DNA from: Rhabditoides inermis
Lineage: Eukaryota > Nematoda > Chromadorea > Rhabditida > Rhabditidae
Direction: 5' to 3'
Assembly: GCA_963966185.1 (NCBI GenBank)
Contig: CAWZYM010000111.1
Span: forward strand, 100,001-164,000
Length of the DNA stretch: 64,000 bases
The translations under genes were made by a program, and so were the position numbers. Below the pieces are notes generated by a model. The model did not search any database and was not told where the DNA came from. It worked only from the letters and a program-made list of their open reading frames with translations. Shown here one piece after another: positions 1 to 10,924 of this stretch; within the stretch, counting starts at the first letter, position 1, and every line of letters begins with the position of its first letter.

Positions 1-162
1 ATAACAGGGGAAGGCACGCGACCGCGCGCTGGCAGAGAAAGGAAAGGAATGACCTTTCAATCGATACGTTTCAATGGGATTGTTACGTTTCAACGACACA
101 TGTAAATAAAATCGTTACGTTTCAATTTAGCAATGGTTACGTTTCAACGATACGTTTTCCAG

Positions 163-1455
163 GTGGCCACTTCCGAATCGGTCGTGAAGACTTCTCTCGA
201 CCTCGCCAAGGAGCTCGGATGTGGCGATGAGAACACCAGAAAGGTGCGGGTTAGAGTGGCTAGAGAACAGCGAGAGACCGTGGTGTTTGAGAGAGACAGA
301 CAATGTGACATGTTTAGAAAGTAAAGAGAAACAATGAGAATTGAGAGAGTCAGACACGTTGACAATGTGACATCGTTAGAGAACGCCGAAAGACAGTGAG
401 ATATGAGAGAGTCAGACAAAATCGAATTGCAGATCCACGACTGTATGAAGGAGCGCACCATCGACGAGATTCACGATGCCGTCGATAAGATTGTGAGTAC
501 CGTAACCCGAGTATGCTTACCGTAATCCAGAATACCGTATACCGAATTACTTAGGGCTCGACCCGGCAGCACCTGGATTTCCTACCCTACCATCTGCGCT
601 TCGACAAAGACTTTCTGCCGCATTCGATCGAGGAGATGGCAAAGGTATACGGTAGATTGAATTTGACTTTGGCAGGGATACTGTAATCATACTGTACTTT
701 CCAGCTCGCTCCCAAGAAGCCCACTGTCATGGGCGTGACCAACATGGAGTCGGCGTTGTTCGGTGAGTACAGTACTCCAAGTATCGTAGTCCTATAGCTA
801 CATTACCTATTACCATAACCGTCTACAGTATCCTTGACCAACCTGATTCAGGTGTGAAGCTGCCGATCCCGTTCTTCAACGGTCTTTCGATTCCGGAGAC
901 GCACTGGCACAACTTCACCCGGGACACGCTGGAGGAGTTCATAGGGAAGAGTGTGGCGACCGAGGAGGAGCACGGAGTGGACGTGAGTTGGTGACTGGTG
1001 ACTCGTGACTCGTGACTCGTGACTGGTGATTTGTGACTGGTGACAGGTGATTGGTGACTGGTGACTGGTGACTGGTGACTGGTGACGGGTGATTGGTGAC
1101 TGGTGACTCGTGACTCGTGACTCGTGACTGGTGACTGGTGACTGGTGATTGGTGACTGGTGACGGGTGACAGGTGACTGGTGACTCGTGACTCGTGACTC
1201 GTGACTCGTGACTCGTGACTCGTGACTGGTGACTGGTGACTGGTGACTGGTGACTGGTGACTGGTGACGGGTGACAGGCGATTGGTGACTGGTGACTGGT
1301 GACTCGTGACTCGTGACTGGTGACTGGTTCTCATCCACCCTTTGTAGCACCTCGCATTCCGCCAGCTCGTTCTCTCGTTCTACGCGGACAGGGATGCTCC
1401 CAAGGAGCCCACCAGCGAGTTCTACCTCACTAGGTATTCCGAGGTGAGCTTTCTC

Positions 1456-1506
<51 letters not shown>

Positions 1507-2545
1507 ACCTCTTCCAGCTTCTCTCCGACCTGCAGTTTATCGTGCCCTCCATCCACGAGATGGAGCTCAAGAGAAAGAACGGGTGGGTACGGTTGTCAAC
1601 CAGAGCACAATCATGCGAAACACTATTATCGACGGAGAACACTTTTGCAGCTGGAGCGATCAGTTCTTCTACGTGGTGAACTACGACAGCGCGCATCACC
1701 AGGAGAAGAACAAGACGCCCGTCAAGGGTGGGTGCAATACAATAGTCAATCAATCGTTTATATATCTGAATATGACAACACAATCATGATGATATGAAGC
1801 TACATACAGTTCATTCATTAGCATAATCGATAGCATAATCGAATAATTTATTACTGCGTTGAGTACTTATGCAAGTTGAGAAACAAAACAGAGCCTGCGG
1901 GAGGAAAGTATTGAAGCAATCATTCCAGTACTCCTTATACACGTTCTCTCTTCCATCCTCTATTCTATTCTCTATTCACAGCAATTGATGCTCCACCGTT
2001 GATGGTGGAACCTGAGGATGAGCTACAGTAAACCGACCCGGTTAGATACAGTACTTTTTCCAGGCGTGCACCACGCGGATGAGATGCGTCTGTTCATCGA
2101 CGACCCGCATCCGCTGAACGAAGACGACCGGAAGGTGCAGAGGGCGCTCGTCGATTCGCTCGTCGCGTTCATCAAGACAGGGTACGGTATTGGCAATGGG
2201 TCAAACTATTTTAGAGATGTGTCCTTTAATCAATAGCTTTTTTCAGCTCGCCCTCGCTCCCTTCGCAGCCGTGGCTGCCCGTCACTGCCGACGCTCCACT
2301 CAAACACATGTCATTCGACGTCGATTCCACTATGAAGCAGGAGTTCAGGAAGGACGCCGTCGAGTTCTGGACCAAGGTGGGCTACTGAGAGAGAGGGGAG
2401 AGAGAGGGAAGGAGAGATAGAGAGGGAGAGAGAGAGAGAGAGAGAGGTCCCTCCCTTGCAGACCGTGCCCTCCCTGGTGGCCTCATCACACGTGCAGCGT
2501 CGCCTTCCCGCTGCCGCCTCCCTCCCCATCCACACTGAGCTATGA
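163..2545 (+). CDS. Carboxylesterase (type B, cholinesterase-like), C-terminal 329 residues; 5' end lies left of the window
   Basis: Alpha/beta-hydrolase that cleaves carboxylic esters, probably in the ER lumen. Eleven exons keep one frame: 163-243, 433-492, 555-644, 705-762, 852-982, 1348-1443, 1518-1582, 1651-1727, 2064-2181, 2247-2376, 2462-2545 (990 nt including stop). Family landmarks are the acid of the triad in GVTNMES (about 725-745), LLSDLQFIVP (exon from 1518) and the catalytic His in GVHHADEM (exon from 2064). The nucleophile GESAG motif should lie upstream of the window. The protein ends in HTEL, an ER-retention-type tail like those of mammalian carboxylesterases. A read-through of exon 10 would instead stop at 2388, but the last exon recurs in the second copy with mainly synonymous changes, so I prefer the spliced form. 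AATAAA at about 2679 fits the polyadenylation signal. Nematode GES-1-like esterases are the nearest relatives I can name. Confidence 0.85.
984..1327. repeat. 7-bp minisatellite in an esterase intron
   Basis: About 49 tandem copies of a 7-bp unit, GTGACTG alternating with GTGACTC and some GTGATTG/GTGACAG variants, fill the intron between the exons ending at 982 and starting at 1348. The array starts directly at the donor (GTGAGTTGGTGACTGG), so it may have grown from the 5' splice site. Because the unit is 7 bp, every minus-strand frame stays open; these ORFs are not genes. Confidence 0.9.
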
Positions 2546-2782
2546 ATCGAGACCACCAACCCCCACCTGCGAATCAGGGTCATCGAGGGGTTCCGATGAC
2601 GTCACTTTTGATTTGATTTGATGACGTCACTTCGCTATGCGGCAACAATCTCTTTATGTCATGGGTATCTCTAATTGAAATAAATGTGTGATTTGAATCG
2701 ATTACGACTTGCAAGTGATATCACACGAGATGGTATGATTCAAATTTATGGAAAGTGTCAGTGATATATCATGGCTAGTAGT

Positions 2783-3047
2783 CTAGCAGTCTAGCTGGAG
2801 CGTCTTTCCATGGTTCATAGTATGGATGTCTCCGTAGATGTCATTGTTCATTCTGAGTGCGCCGGTAGATGGGTAGCGAGAGGTGCATTCCAGACCCTGC
2901 AAGTGGTGGTTGGATCCCGACACGAATGTTTGCGATCACCCATCGACTCACAAAGCAATTGTGAGTGATTTTCAGGTACGGCTCGACCTCACCGCCCGAT
3001 ACGCTGTCGCGATGGAACCCCTAAGAATCTCTCTCTCTCTCTTTCTT

Positions 3048-3100
<53 letters not shown>

Positions 3101-3371
3101 ATCTTACCATGATCTTGAGATAGTATGTCTCGTTGTGTTTGAATCTGACGTCCATTACTTTCAGTTCATCATCATCATCTGAAACACGAAAAATCTCGAT
3201 TACATTTATCGAAACAGTGAACTCACTGAAGAACACTGGGTTGTCTTGTTCCTGAAACAAAACAAAAAATCGTTTTCGAAAAAGAAAGAAACCATACCCA
3301 CAGCACGACACGAGCTTTGACTTGCATTCGCCATGAATTGTCCATGTTGGCGCATCCAATGTCTCCTAGTC

Positions 3372-3408
<37 letters not shown>

Positions 3409-3501
3409 CATACCTTGAAGTGTCACAGAGTATTCACCCCATTCATAGCCCGCCGCGCGATCGAATAGGCAGAGACAAAACAGTACAATGGAAAGAAACA
3501 T
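2783..3501 (-). CDS. Transthyretin-like (TTR family) secreted protein, paralogue 1, copy A
   Basis: Small secreted protein of the nematode transthyretin-like family (PF01060), 144 residues in six exons: 3501-3414, 3365-3298, 3251-3227, 3178-3108, 3020-2952, 2896-2783. It starts with a signal peptide (MFLSIVLFCLCLF), followed by YSVTLQGDIGCA and ARVVLW, which match the first beta strands of the family. EVEPYLKITHNCF corresponds to the family core 'lKIyHdC'. Four Cys in the mature chain (GDIGCA, THNCF, ECTS, terminal DC) would give two disulfides. The start is the ATG of the signal peptide. The intron after exon 4 holds a GA microsatellite beginning at the donor. Known members act extracellularly (for example as apoptotic-cell bridging factors); the role of this one is unknown. 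Confidence 0.85.
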
Positions 3502-3811
3502 TATCAAATGATGCTTTTAATGTCGTCATTGTGCTTATCAATGTCTTATCAATGTATGAAAAATTATGCGCATCCGAAACATCGAAATTAAAAGTTTCTC
3601 ACTAATCGATATAATAATAATAACGCTTTTTGTGAATCAAAACAAAAGTTTTCTCGGGATCCTCCCCCTCTAATAGACCGTTATTGTTGGCTATATTGGT
3701 TTCCTGTGCCGGATCCAGCGTGAACAACAATTCTCGAAAAAAAAACGATAGTATAAAATGCATAGTTTATTAAACGACGATCAATGTCAAATACGTCATC
3801 AAATGACGTCA

Positions 3812-4515
3812 CTAGCAGCCGAGCAACAGCGTCTTTCCCCCGTTGATCGTGTGGATGTCTCCGTAGACGTCGTCGTTGTTCATTCTGACTGAGCCGGTAG
3901 ATGGATAGCGAGTGGTGCATACTCTACCCTGCAACCGGTGGTTGGGTCCCGACACGAATGTATGTGACCGTATTATCGACTCACAAAGCAGTTGTGAGTG
4001 ATTATCAGGTACGGCTCGACCTCACCGCCAGATCCGCCGTCGCGATGGAACGCCTAGGAGTCTCTCTTTCTCTAGCTCTCTCTCTCTCTATCTCTCTCTT
4101 CTTGCTCTCTCTCCCTTTTTTCCTCCTTATCTCTTCCTCTATTCCTCCCCTCTCTCTCCCTCTCCTTCTCTCTCTTTCTCACTCACCTTTATCTTGAGAA
4201 AGTATGTCTCGTTGTGTTTGAATGCGACATCCATCTTTTTCAATTCGTCATCGTAATCTGAAACAAATATTTTTAGCGTTTAGGAATTGATGACGAAATT
4301 AACTCACTGAACATCCATGCATTGTCTTCTTCCTGAAATAAACCAAACATTTTTGGAAAAAGGAAAAAATCTAACCCATAAGACGACACGAGCGTTGACT
4401 TTCCAATGCGAATAAAGCGAGTTGGCCATGTTGGCGCATCCAATGCCTCCTAGACATCACTCCTCCTCCTCCTACTCCTTCTCCTCCTCCTCCTCCTCGT
4501 TTCTCCCTCTCTCTC

Positions 4516-4551
<36 letters not shown>

Positions 4552-4674
4552 TCTCTCTCTCTCTTTCTCTCTCTCTCTACCTTGGAGTGTCAGGGGGTAA
4601 TCGCCGTGTTCATATTCATAACTCGTTGCGCGACCGAATAGGCAGAGACAAAACAGTACAATGGAAAGAAACAT
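3812..4674 (-). CDS. Transthyretin-like (TTR family) secreted protein, paralogue 2, copy A
   Basis: Same six-exon plan as its neighbour at 2783-3501, with introns at matching codon positions and phases. Signal peptide MFLSIVLFCLCLFGRATS, then YPLTLQGGIGCANM, ARVVLW, EEDNAWMF, DDELKKMDVAFKHNETY, HRDGGSGGEVEPYLIITHNCF and a C-terminus ending GGKTLLLGC. The four family cysteines are present. The intron between exons 5 and 6 is 56-57 bp (donor GTGAGTCG, acceptor GGTTGCAG). It looks functional: no stop and all splice sites canonical. It is a closely related tandem paralogue; expression and function cannot be read from the sequence. Confidence 0.85.
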
Positions 4675-4963
4675 GATCGAGTGATGCTCTCCATTCCATT
4701 GTGACATTGGGCTTATCAATGCCATTATGGATACATAATTATGCGTATTCGAAATAGTAACATTGAAAGCTTCTCATTAATCGATTAAATAATAACGCTT
4801 TTTGTATATCAAAAATCAAAACGTCTCATGGATTTCTATACACTTTACACATTCTAATTGTTTGGTTCGCTATGGAGCTGCATTATCCGCCTCCATTCGT
4901 CGCAGTCTCGCAGTCGTCACTTCTCGCTAGTCTTTTGCCGTTTTCTCCTTGCACCTTGTAGCT

Positions 4964-5755
4964 CTACCTCAACCGTCGTTCCTCGGAGTGTCTTGTCTTC
5001 AGCAGGTCCCTCATCCTCTCCGACAGTTCTTTCTCATATGGTTTCCCCAGGAGCGGTAGCGACCGCGGCCTGTTGGAGTGTGATGAGCCGCTCCTCGCAT
5101 GTCGAGGTTAGATCTACATAGTGTTCAATAGTGTTGGGCAGGATTAATCCAAATTTGGATTAATCGTGGATTAATCGGATTAATCGGATTAATCCGAATC
5201 TTAATCCAAAATCTTAGAAATTTTGGATTTCAGATTAATCCGAAATCCAAAATCCAGTTTTCTGGGGATTTGGATTAATCCAAATTCCAAAATCCAGAAA
5301 TCCGGGTTTTGGACTTTGTATTAATCTACTCGTTTACAAATTGTTAAAATAATGTTGTTTTAAATGATGAAATTTCATTTTATTTGAGCTTTTCATATAT
5401 AACGGCGCCCTTGTAACTCTACAGAAACATCAAAAACACCAAATTCTACTATTAGTAAGGCGAAAAGATGCCAAAAAGACAATGTAAAACTTGGATTAAT
5501 CCAAAATCTAAAGTTTGGATTAATCTGAAATCCAAAATCCAAAAATTTTGGATTTTGGGTTAATCCAAAACCCGAAATCCACAATTTTGGATCACGGATT
5601 AATCCAAAATCCAAAACCCTGAATATCTGGGATTTTGATTAATCCAAAATCCTAAATCCAAAATCCAACTCGGATTAGGATTTTGCCCAACACTAGTGTT
5701 CAATGTTCAATGTAGAAAAGTGCCGCACAAGAAAAGTAGCAAGGTGGACATTCTC
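4964..5755 (-). pseudogene. Small secreted-peptide gene, copy A, disrupted by a hAT-type MITE
   Basis: The terminal exon (5069-4964) is intact and ends at a stop. Its six differences from copy B (20707-20602) all fall in third codon positions and are synonymous (residues PYEKELSERMRDLLKTRH and flanks). The upstream exon, which in copy B encodes a signal-like N-terminus, is split here by the MITE at 5129-5695, inserted about 10 bp before the donor. The region matching copy B's ATG is also altered. The gene is probably dead in this copy, unless transcription starts at the ATG that the AT|G splice (5119-5118 joined to 5069) would still create. Confidence 0.45.
5129..5695. mobile_element. hAT-type non-autonomous element (MITE), 567 bp
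   Basis: The ends are TAGTGTTGGGCA and its exact reverse complement TGCCCAACACTA. Flanking 8-bp direct repeats GTGTTCAA (5121-5128 and 5696-5703) are the target duplication expected of hAT transposases. Copy B has the single uninterrupted site (GGTGTTCAATG at 20753). The interior is built from repeated GGATTAATCC and ATCCAAAATCC motifs and has no coding capacity, so mobilisation would need a transposase encoded elsewhere. Confidence 0.9.
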
Positions 5756-5868
5756 TCTCAATCAGTCTGTCACTTGCAGAGTAGCAACACTATCGCCGGA
5801 TGGGATAATAACTTTTTTTTACAAACAATGAATGCACAATTTATCAAACAACGATGTCAATGACGTCA

Positions 5869-6486
5869 CTAGCAGCCGAGTAGCAGCGTCTTTCCATGGT
5901 TTATCGTAAAGGTGGTCCCGTAGTGCACATTGTCCAGACTGAGAGAACCCGTAGATGGGTAGCGAGTGGTGCATTCCATACCCTGCAAGTGGTGGCTGGG
6001 TCCCGACACGAATGTTCGCGAGCGCCCATAGACTCACGAAGCAGTTGTGAGTGACTTTCAGGTACGGCTCGATCAGGCCGCCCGAACCGCCGTCGCGATG
6101 TAACCCCTAAGAATCTCTCTCTCTCTCCTCTTTCTTCATGTTTCTCTGTCTCTCCCTCACTGTCACACCTTTATTTTGAAAGAGTATGTCTCGTTGTGTT
6201 TGAATGTGACGTCCATCACCTTCAGTTCGTCATCGTCATCTGAATGAACCAACCAAGGAGTTCAAGAAAAAAAATACCAGTGCTACAAACTCGTGAACTC
6301 ACTGAAGAATAGTGGGTTGTCTTCTTCCTGAAAGAGATATCTTTTTTATTTATTTTATAGACACTGCCGCGTACCCAAAGAACGATGCGAGCGCTGACGG
6401 TCTGCCAAGGGTAGTTCACTCGGAAGTCGGCACAAGCGATGTCTCCTGCGAGAATCTCTCTCTCTCCCACTCTCTCTCTCTCCTTC

Positions 6487-6523
<37 letters not shown>

Positions 6524-6611
6524 CTCTCTCACCTTTAAGTGTCACTGAATAATCGTCCCAGTCCGCGCGAACGCAAAGGAACAGACAAAATTGTACAATA
6601 GAAAGAAACAT
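5869..6611 (-). CDS. Transthyretin-like (TTR family) secreted protein, paralogue 3, copy A
   Basis: Third TTR-like gene of the cluster with the same six-exon structure. Signal peptide MFLSIVQFCLFLCVRA, then DDYSVTL, GDIACADF, NYPWQTVSARIVLW, EEDNPLFF, DDDELKVMDVTFKHNETY, GSGGLIEPYLKVTHNCF, GMECTTRYPSTGSLSL and a C-terminus INHGKTLLLGC. Four conserved Cys. I take the ATG at 6611-6609; an upstream in-frame TTG is not a plausible start. The 55-bp intron between exons 5 and 6 runs GTGAGTCT to CACTTGCAG. It diverges from paralogues 1 and 2 in the C-terminal half (SLDNVHYGTTF instead of NNDIYGDIH), which suggests an older duplication. Confidence 0.85.
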
Positions 6612-6813
6612 GACCAATTGATGGTTTTTATCTTGCCATGGTGTTTATAATAGAGAATCTGAAATTTTATGCGCATTTTGAATGATCAAGATTGATATAT
6701 TGTCATTAATTGATTTGTTCATACATTTATGTTGTATGTATGAACGATCGAACACAACTGTTGGCCGCGTCGCACACAATGTGCACGTGCGTCTGCGAGG
6801 AAGGATCGCCCCG

Positions 6814-6814
<1 letters not shown>

Positions 6815-6904
<90 letters not shown>
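6815..6904. repeat. (AAC)n trinucleotide tract, about 29 units
   Basis: Pure AAC repeat in the 0.9-kb spacer between TTR paralogue 3 and the kinase gene. The equivalent tract in copy B (21901-21947) has only about 15 units. It gives poly-N/T/Q and poly-C/V/L frames, none of them genes. The rest of the spacer (6612-7549) shows only AT-rich sequence and the probable kinase promoter. Confidence 0.95.
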
Positions 6905-7549
6905 CGTGTCTCTCTGCGCTCTTCCGGCTCCATCCTCGGCTACCTTTTCCAGCTGGGTGACCACCTCAGCCGACTACTCCTTCTCGCAATTGCAAACCTT
7001 CAAGCAAGAGCAAGATTATCTACTCATTCCCGCACACGTCTACGATTTCGTATAATTCCCACAGAATTTGATGATTCAATGTGTTTTTCATGTGATAAAC
7101 GTTTTTGAGTATATTCGAATGTGTTCTGGATATCAGGATGAATGAGGGGCGGGGCTGGGAGAAGAAATAAAAGTGGGCGTGGCCTGCGATCTGAGCTTGA
7201 TCCGCGCGAGTCGCGTCTCACTCGCAACCTTTAGACAATGACACATGGTTTTGAATTCTGTGTCTGCGCTACCGTGAAATGAAACGGGTGATGGCCTCCT
7301 ATACGATCCCAAATATCGCTCTCCTTCGACAGCAAGCTATACTGTCTTTTCAAGTAGACGAATTCATTAAAACAGTTACGTTGCTTTTAGAGACAATGAC
7401 TGATCTGCATTGTTTCCTTTTCTCAATCGTCCTTCCACCACCCGCCCTTCCTTTCGTCACTCATCTCGTCAGCTGGCAGCGCGGCCGGTCGGGTACGACT
7501 ATCGATTTATCGATCGCTTATCGATTTCTTCCCTAGCCGTGCTCTCACC

Positions 7550-9873
7550 ATGTCGACGTCCAAGGACACGCGAGAGCTCATCGAGCAGGTGTGGGCGGGG
7601 TGTGAGGGGGCGGAGCGACGAGGACTTGTCTACCTCTTTCAGAAGGCCGTGACGCTTCCCGAGCAGAAGGACGTGCTCCTTCGAATGACGGGCCTGCACC
7701 TTTTCTCGTGCGGCGTGTTCAGCAACGTGTACAAGTGGGTGCAGGAGACACGCGGCGATTGTGCTGCGGAAATCAGTTCATGTGTTCCTATGGTACTTGT
7801 ACTGTGGTACTGTGCTACTGCGCTATATTGCGGTTGCTGTGGTACTTGCAGCAGATCCGATGAGATTACGTTATTCTGAAACAAAAGACGTGTAGCTTGA
7901 ATACATTCCAGGGGCACGCTCCTAAACGCTCCGAACGGCGTGCAGAAAGAGATAGCCATCAAGAAGACGTGGCCCGGGGGTGCGTGGGTGACGTCATGAT
8001 GATGACGTCATTCGTCTTTCGATGACGTCACCTCTAGTGATGACGTCATTGCAGAGAACTCTGAGAAGAACTTCGAATACATGTTCCTGTCTGGCGTGAA
8101 TCGACAAAAGCACAAGAACATCGTTCAGATGCTCTATTCATTCCGAAACCGAGCCGGAAAGGAGAAAAGGGTATCGATCGACTATCGGTCGAGTATCGAT
8201 TGATTATCGATTTCAGCTCTGCGAGTCGTTCGTCTTCGACTTTATGCCGGACACGCTCAACTCTGTGATCAAGGTTCGGTAATCGAAATCGAGAGAGGGT
8301 TACTGTACATATACCGGGATACTGTAGTTTGAATTTGGGTTACTGTAGTGTTGCAGAGTGGCACGCTTGACATCTTTGACACGAAGCTCTACACATGGCA
8401 GCTCTTCTCAGGACTGCGCTATCTCTCACTGGTACCGCAGTTACTGTACTTTGAATTGGTGGTACGGTAGTTTGATTTTGGTTACGGTACATTTTCCAGT
8501 ACCACATCGTGCATCGCGACATCAAGCCAGTGAATCTGCTGGTCGATCCCGTATCTGGTCTCCTCAAGATTGGTGCGCATAACGATTTATCGATTGATTA
8601 TCGATTTGATCCCCTCAGGCGACTTTGGCTCGGCGAAGGTGATCAAGGGTCACGTCAACTCGACCGCCTACCAGGTGCGGGATACTGTAGTCTACCGTAT
8701 ACCAGGCATACTGTAGGTGACTCGGTTCTACCGTCCGCCGGAGCTCCTGCTGGGAGCTACCGTATACAACTGTATGGTGGACGTGTGGTCGGGCGGATGT
8801 GTGCTGGGTGGGTACGGTAGCTGACATTGGGTTACTGTACTTTGAATTGCAGGCGAGATGCTGAGAGGTTCGGTGCTGTTTCCTGGCAGAGAGACGAAAC
8901 ACGAGGTGATTTTCAATCGCGCTTTCTACAGTTTATTGATCGAATACGTTTCACAAAATCATTCATTCAGCTCAAACTCATCTTTGCGGCTCTCGGGTCT
9001 CCGAACGAAAGCGACTGCAAAGCGATGAGAGCACAGACAAAGCTGGATGGAGAGAAGTGAGGGAGAGAGGGAGAGAGGGAGAGAGGGAGAGAGGGAGAGA
9101 GGGAGGGAGAGAGAGAGAGAGAGATCCGCGGCCTTCGTAGGATCCGCGGCACTGGCCTCAAGAACCTCATGACAGACGCCCCCGACGATGCTATAGATGT
9201 GAGTCTAGAATCCTGTCTACGTCATCCCATCACTACTCCCAATCCACTGTTCCACATCCGTCCTTTCCAGCTTTCTTAGACAAGATACTCAGTTTGACCC
9301 TTCAGTTCATTCTAACAACGCTCATTGCTATGCTACTTGCTTTCTAACCCAGTCCCTTTCTAACCCCATGTGACACTCCCTTGCAGCTCACCGCTCGCAT
9401 TCTCATGTTCCGTCCGAAAGACCGGCTGTGCGGTCGCGACCTCCTCTCCGACCGCTGGTTCGACGAGATATGCATTGTTTGTTTGTTGTTTACCTTGATT
9501 ATTTTGTTTACTGAAGTAGTGGTCAGTGATTTCATTCAAAAGTTCTGAAGTGGCAGCTTCGATGAGACTCTTTAGCCCGGCGCGCGTCGCTCGTTCAACG
9601 GCCGCAGCATCGCCAACATTGTCACCCCGCAGGACGTGTTTGAGCTGAGGTATACGATAGGGTACTGTGGTTACTGTAGCCACCGTATCGCAGGAAGCGC
9701 GCGCTTTCGAAGCCGAAGACGTCCAAGTCGAATACGAGCGAGGAGACGAGCCGCGACGGACAGACGGACCGACGCAAGCAGCCCCTCAGTCACGACAAGC
9801 CGGGTACGGTGGATTAAAACGGGTTACGGTACGGGTACGGTACCGTGTGTTTTCAGAAGGACGCGACTTTTGA
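7550..9873 (+). CDS. GSK3-like Ser/Thr protein kinase, copy A
   Basis: Predicted CMGC kinase of the GSK3 family, about 400 residues in about 15 exons from the ATG at 7550 (context TCACCATGTCG). Visible motifs: VAIK-type lysine in IAIKKTW, catalytic loop [13 protein letters not shown] (exon after 8500), DFGSAK (8618), activation-loop Tyr in [13 protein letters not shown] (GSK3 has SYICSRYYRAPE), [21 protein letters not shown], and a C-lobe [14 protein letters not shown]. The Gly-rich loop is degenerate (SCGVFSNVY where GSK3 has GNGSFGVVY), although Lys, HRD and DFG remain. The basic, Ser/Thr-rich tail ends EGRDF. Nematodes have expanded, often germline-expressed GSK3-like kinases, so this is more likely one of those than the housekeeping gsk-3. 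The last two splice choices and the exon ending near 9470 are uncertain. Confidence 0.8.
7979..8053 (+). promoter_or_regulatory. Intron packed with four TGACGTCA palindromes
   Basis: TGACGTCA occurs at 7989-7996, 8003-8010, 8023-8030 and 8041-8048 inside one short kinase intron. The octamer is the consensus CRE/ATF site. All four are retained in copy B (about 23346-23406). Whether they bind protein or are intronic sequence spread by slippage is unknown; the octamer also recurs in other introns of the window. Confidence 0.4.
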
Positions 9874-10327
9874 TGAGACGGCGACGACGACGACGAGAGA
9901 AGCTTACAAACCGATACCAAACGAGTTACTTGAGATTACGGTTCCTTACAGTGTTAGAGTATTAAACGAGGGGGAGAATAAAAAAAGTTTGTGCATGTGT
10001 CTATGAAAAAATGTGAATACATTTGTTCAATACAAATACCAACAGTGTATGAAAAAGAGCGCTCAGCGGGCATTCCTAGTGATGACAAGCTGTAAAATAC
10101 TTATTAGAATTAGAGAATAAAAAGAGACAAAGATACAAAACTTCTAGCATACTACGAGTTCCATTCAAACTGTCCACCAGTAGAGAGAGAGAGAGAAAAA
10201 AGTTCTGGCAGACGAGGAATACTAGACGCTTTATGGATATTGTTTCTGAAATGATATTCCTAAAAAGAGACATAACAATGCGAGTTTTTGAGATGGTATT
10301 TGAGTAGATGAAACGGAAAACTGCGCG

Positions 10328-10328
<1 letters not shown>

Positions 10329-10393
<65 letters not shown>
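10329..10393. repeat. (TA)n tract
   Basis: About 32 TA units adjoining the GC-rich hairpin end of the Helitron-like element at 10393-11403. Copy B has a short AT-rich stretch here without the long tract. Confidence 0.9.
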
Positions 10394-10397
<4 letters not shown>

Positions 10398-10866
10398 GAG
10401 GGCGCGCAGCGCCCTCTCTTTTGGCTTAGGATAGGGCTCGCGCCAGAATTTTCAAGAAGCTGTATCCAAAAATCATGTTAGCAGGAATGTGAAATCATTC
10501 AAGTGTCCGGTAACGCTGACTCTCTGCCGAAAGCGTACTCTCTCGGCGTTTTCTGCCCGTGTTCTCCAACTCGCACTTTGAGTGTAGTTCGCCCCGCCGC
10601 CGCCAGCGTCTAATTCGCGCCGGGTTTGCGTTGTTTTGGGTCCGCCAACTATAACCAGGAGAAAGAGCGCAGTAGGCGCGACTCCGAACGGTAGTGAGAA
10701 AATATGTGGGGAAAACGTTTTTGTGAAACGTAACGACGATCCGAAACGTAACGAGTGATCTGTGGTTCAGGAGAGTAAGAAGAGAGAGAACGGCCGAGAG
10801 TGTGTGTTAGTATTTGTAAACGTTGATAGAAGAGCAGAAAATATAAAGAGACAGTGAGAGAAGGGC

Positions 10867-10924
<58 letters not shown>

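Noticed and set aside
823..1350. 175- and 131-codon minus ORFs with a TSHQSPV repeat
   Set aside because: They are translations of the 7-bp GTGACTG minisatellite inside an esterase intron.
6645..7108. Poly-N, poly-T, poly-Q, poly-L, poly-C and poly-V frames
   Set aside because: All arise from the (AAC)n tract; no exon context.
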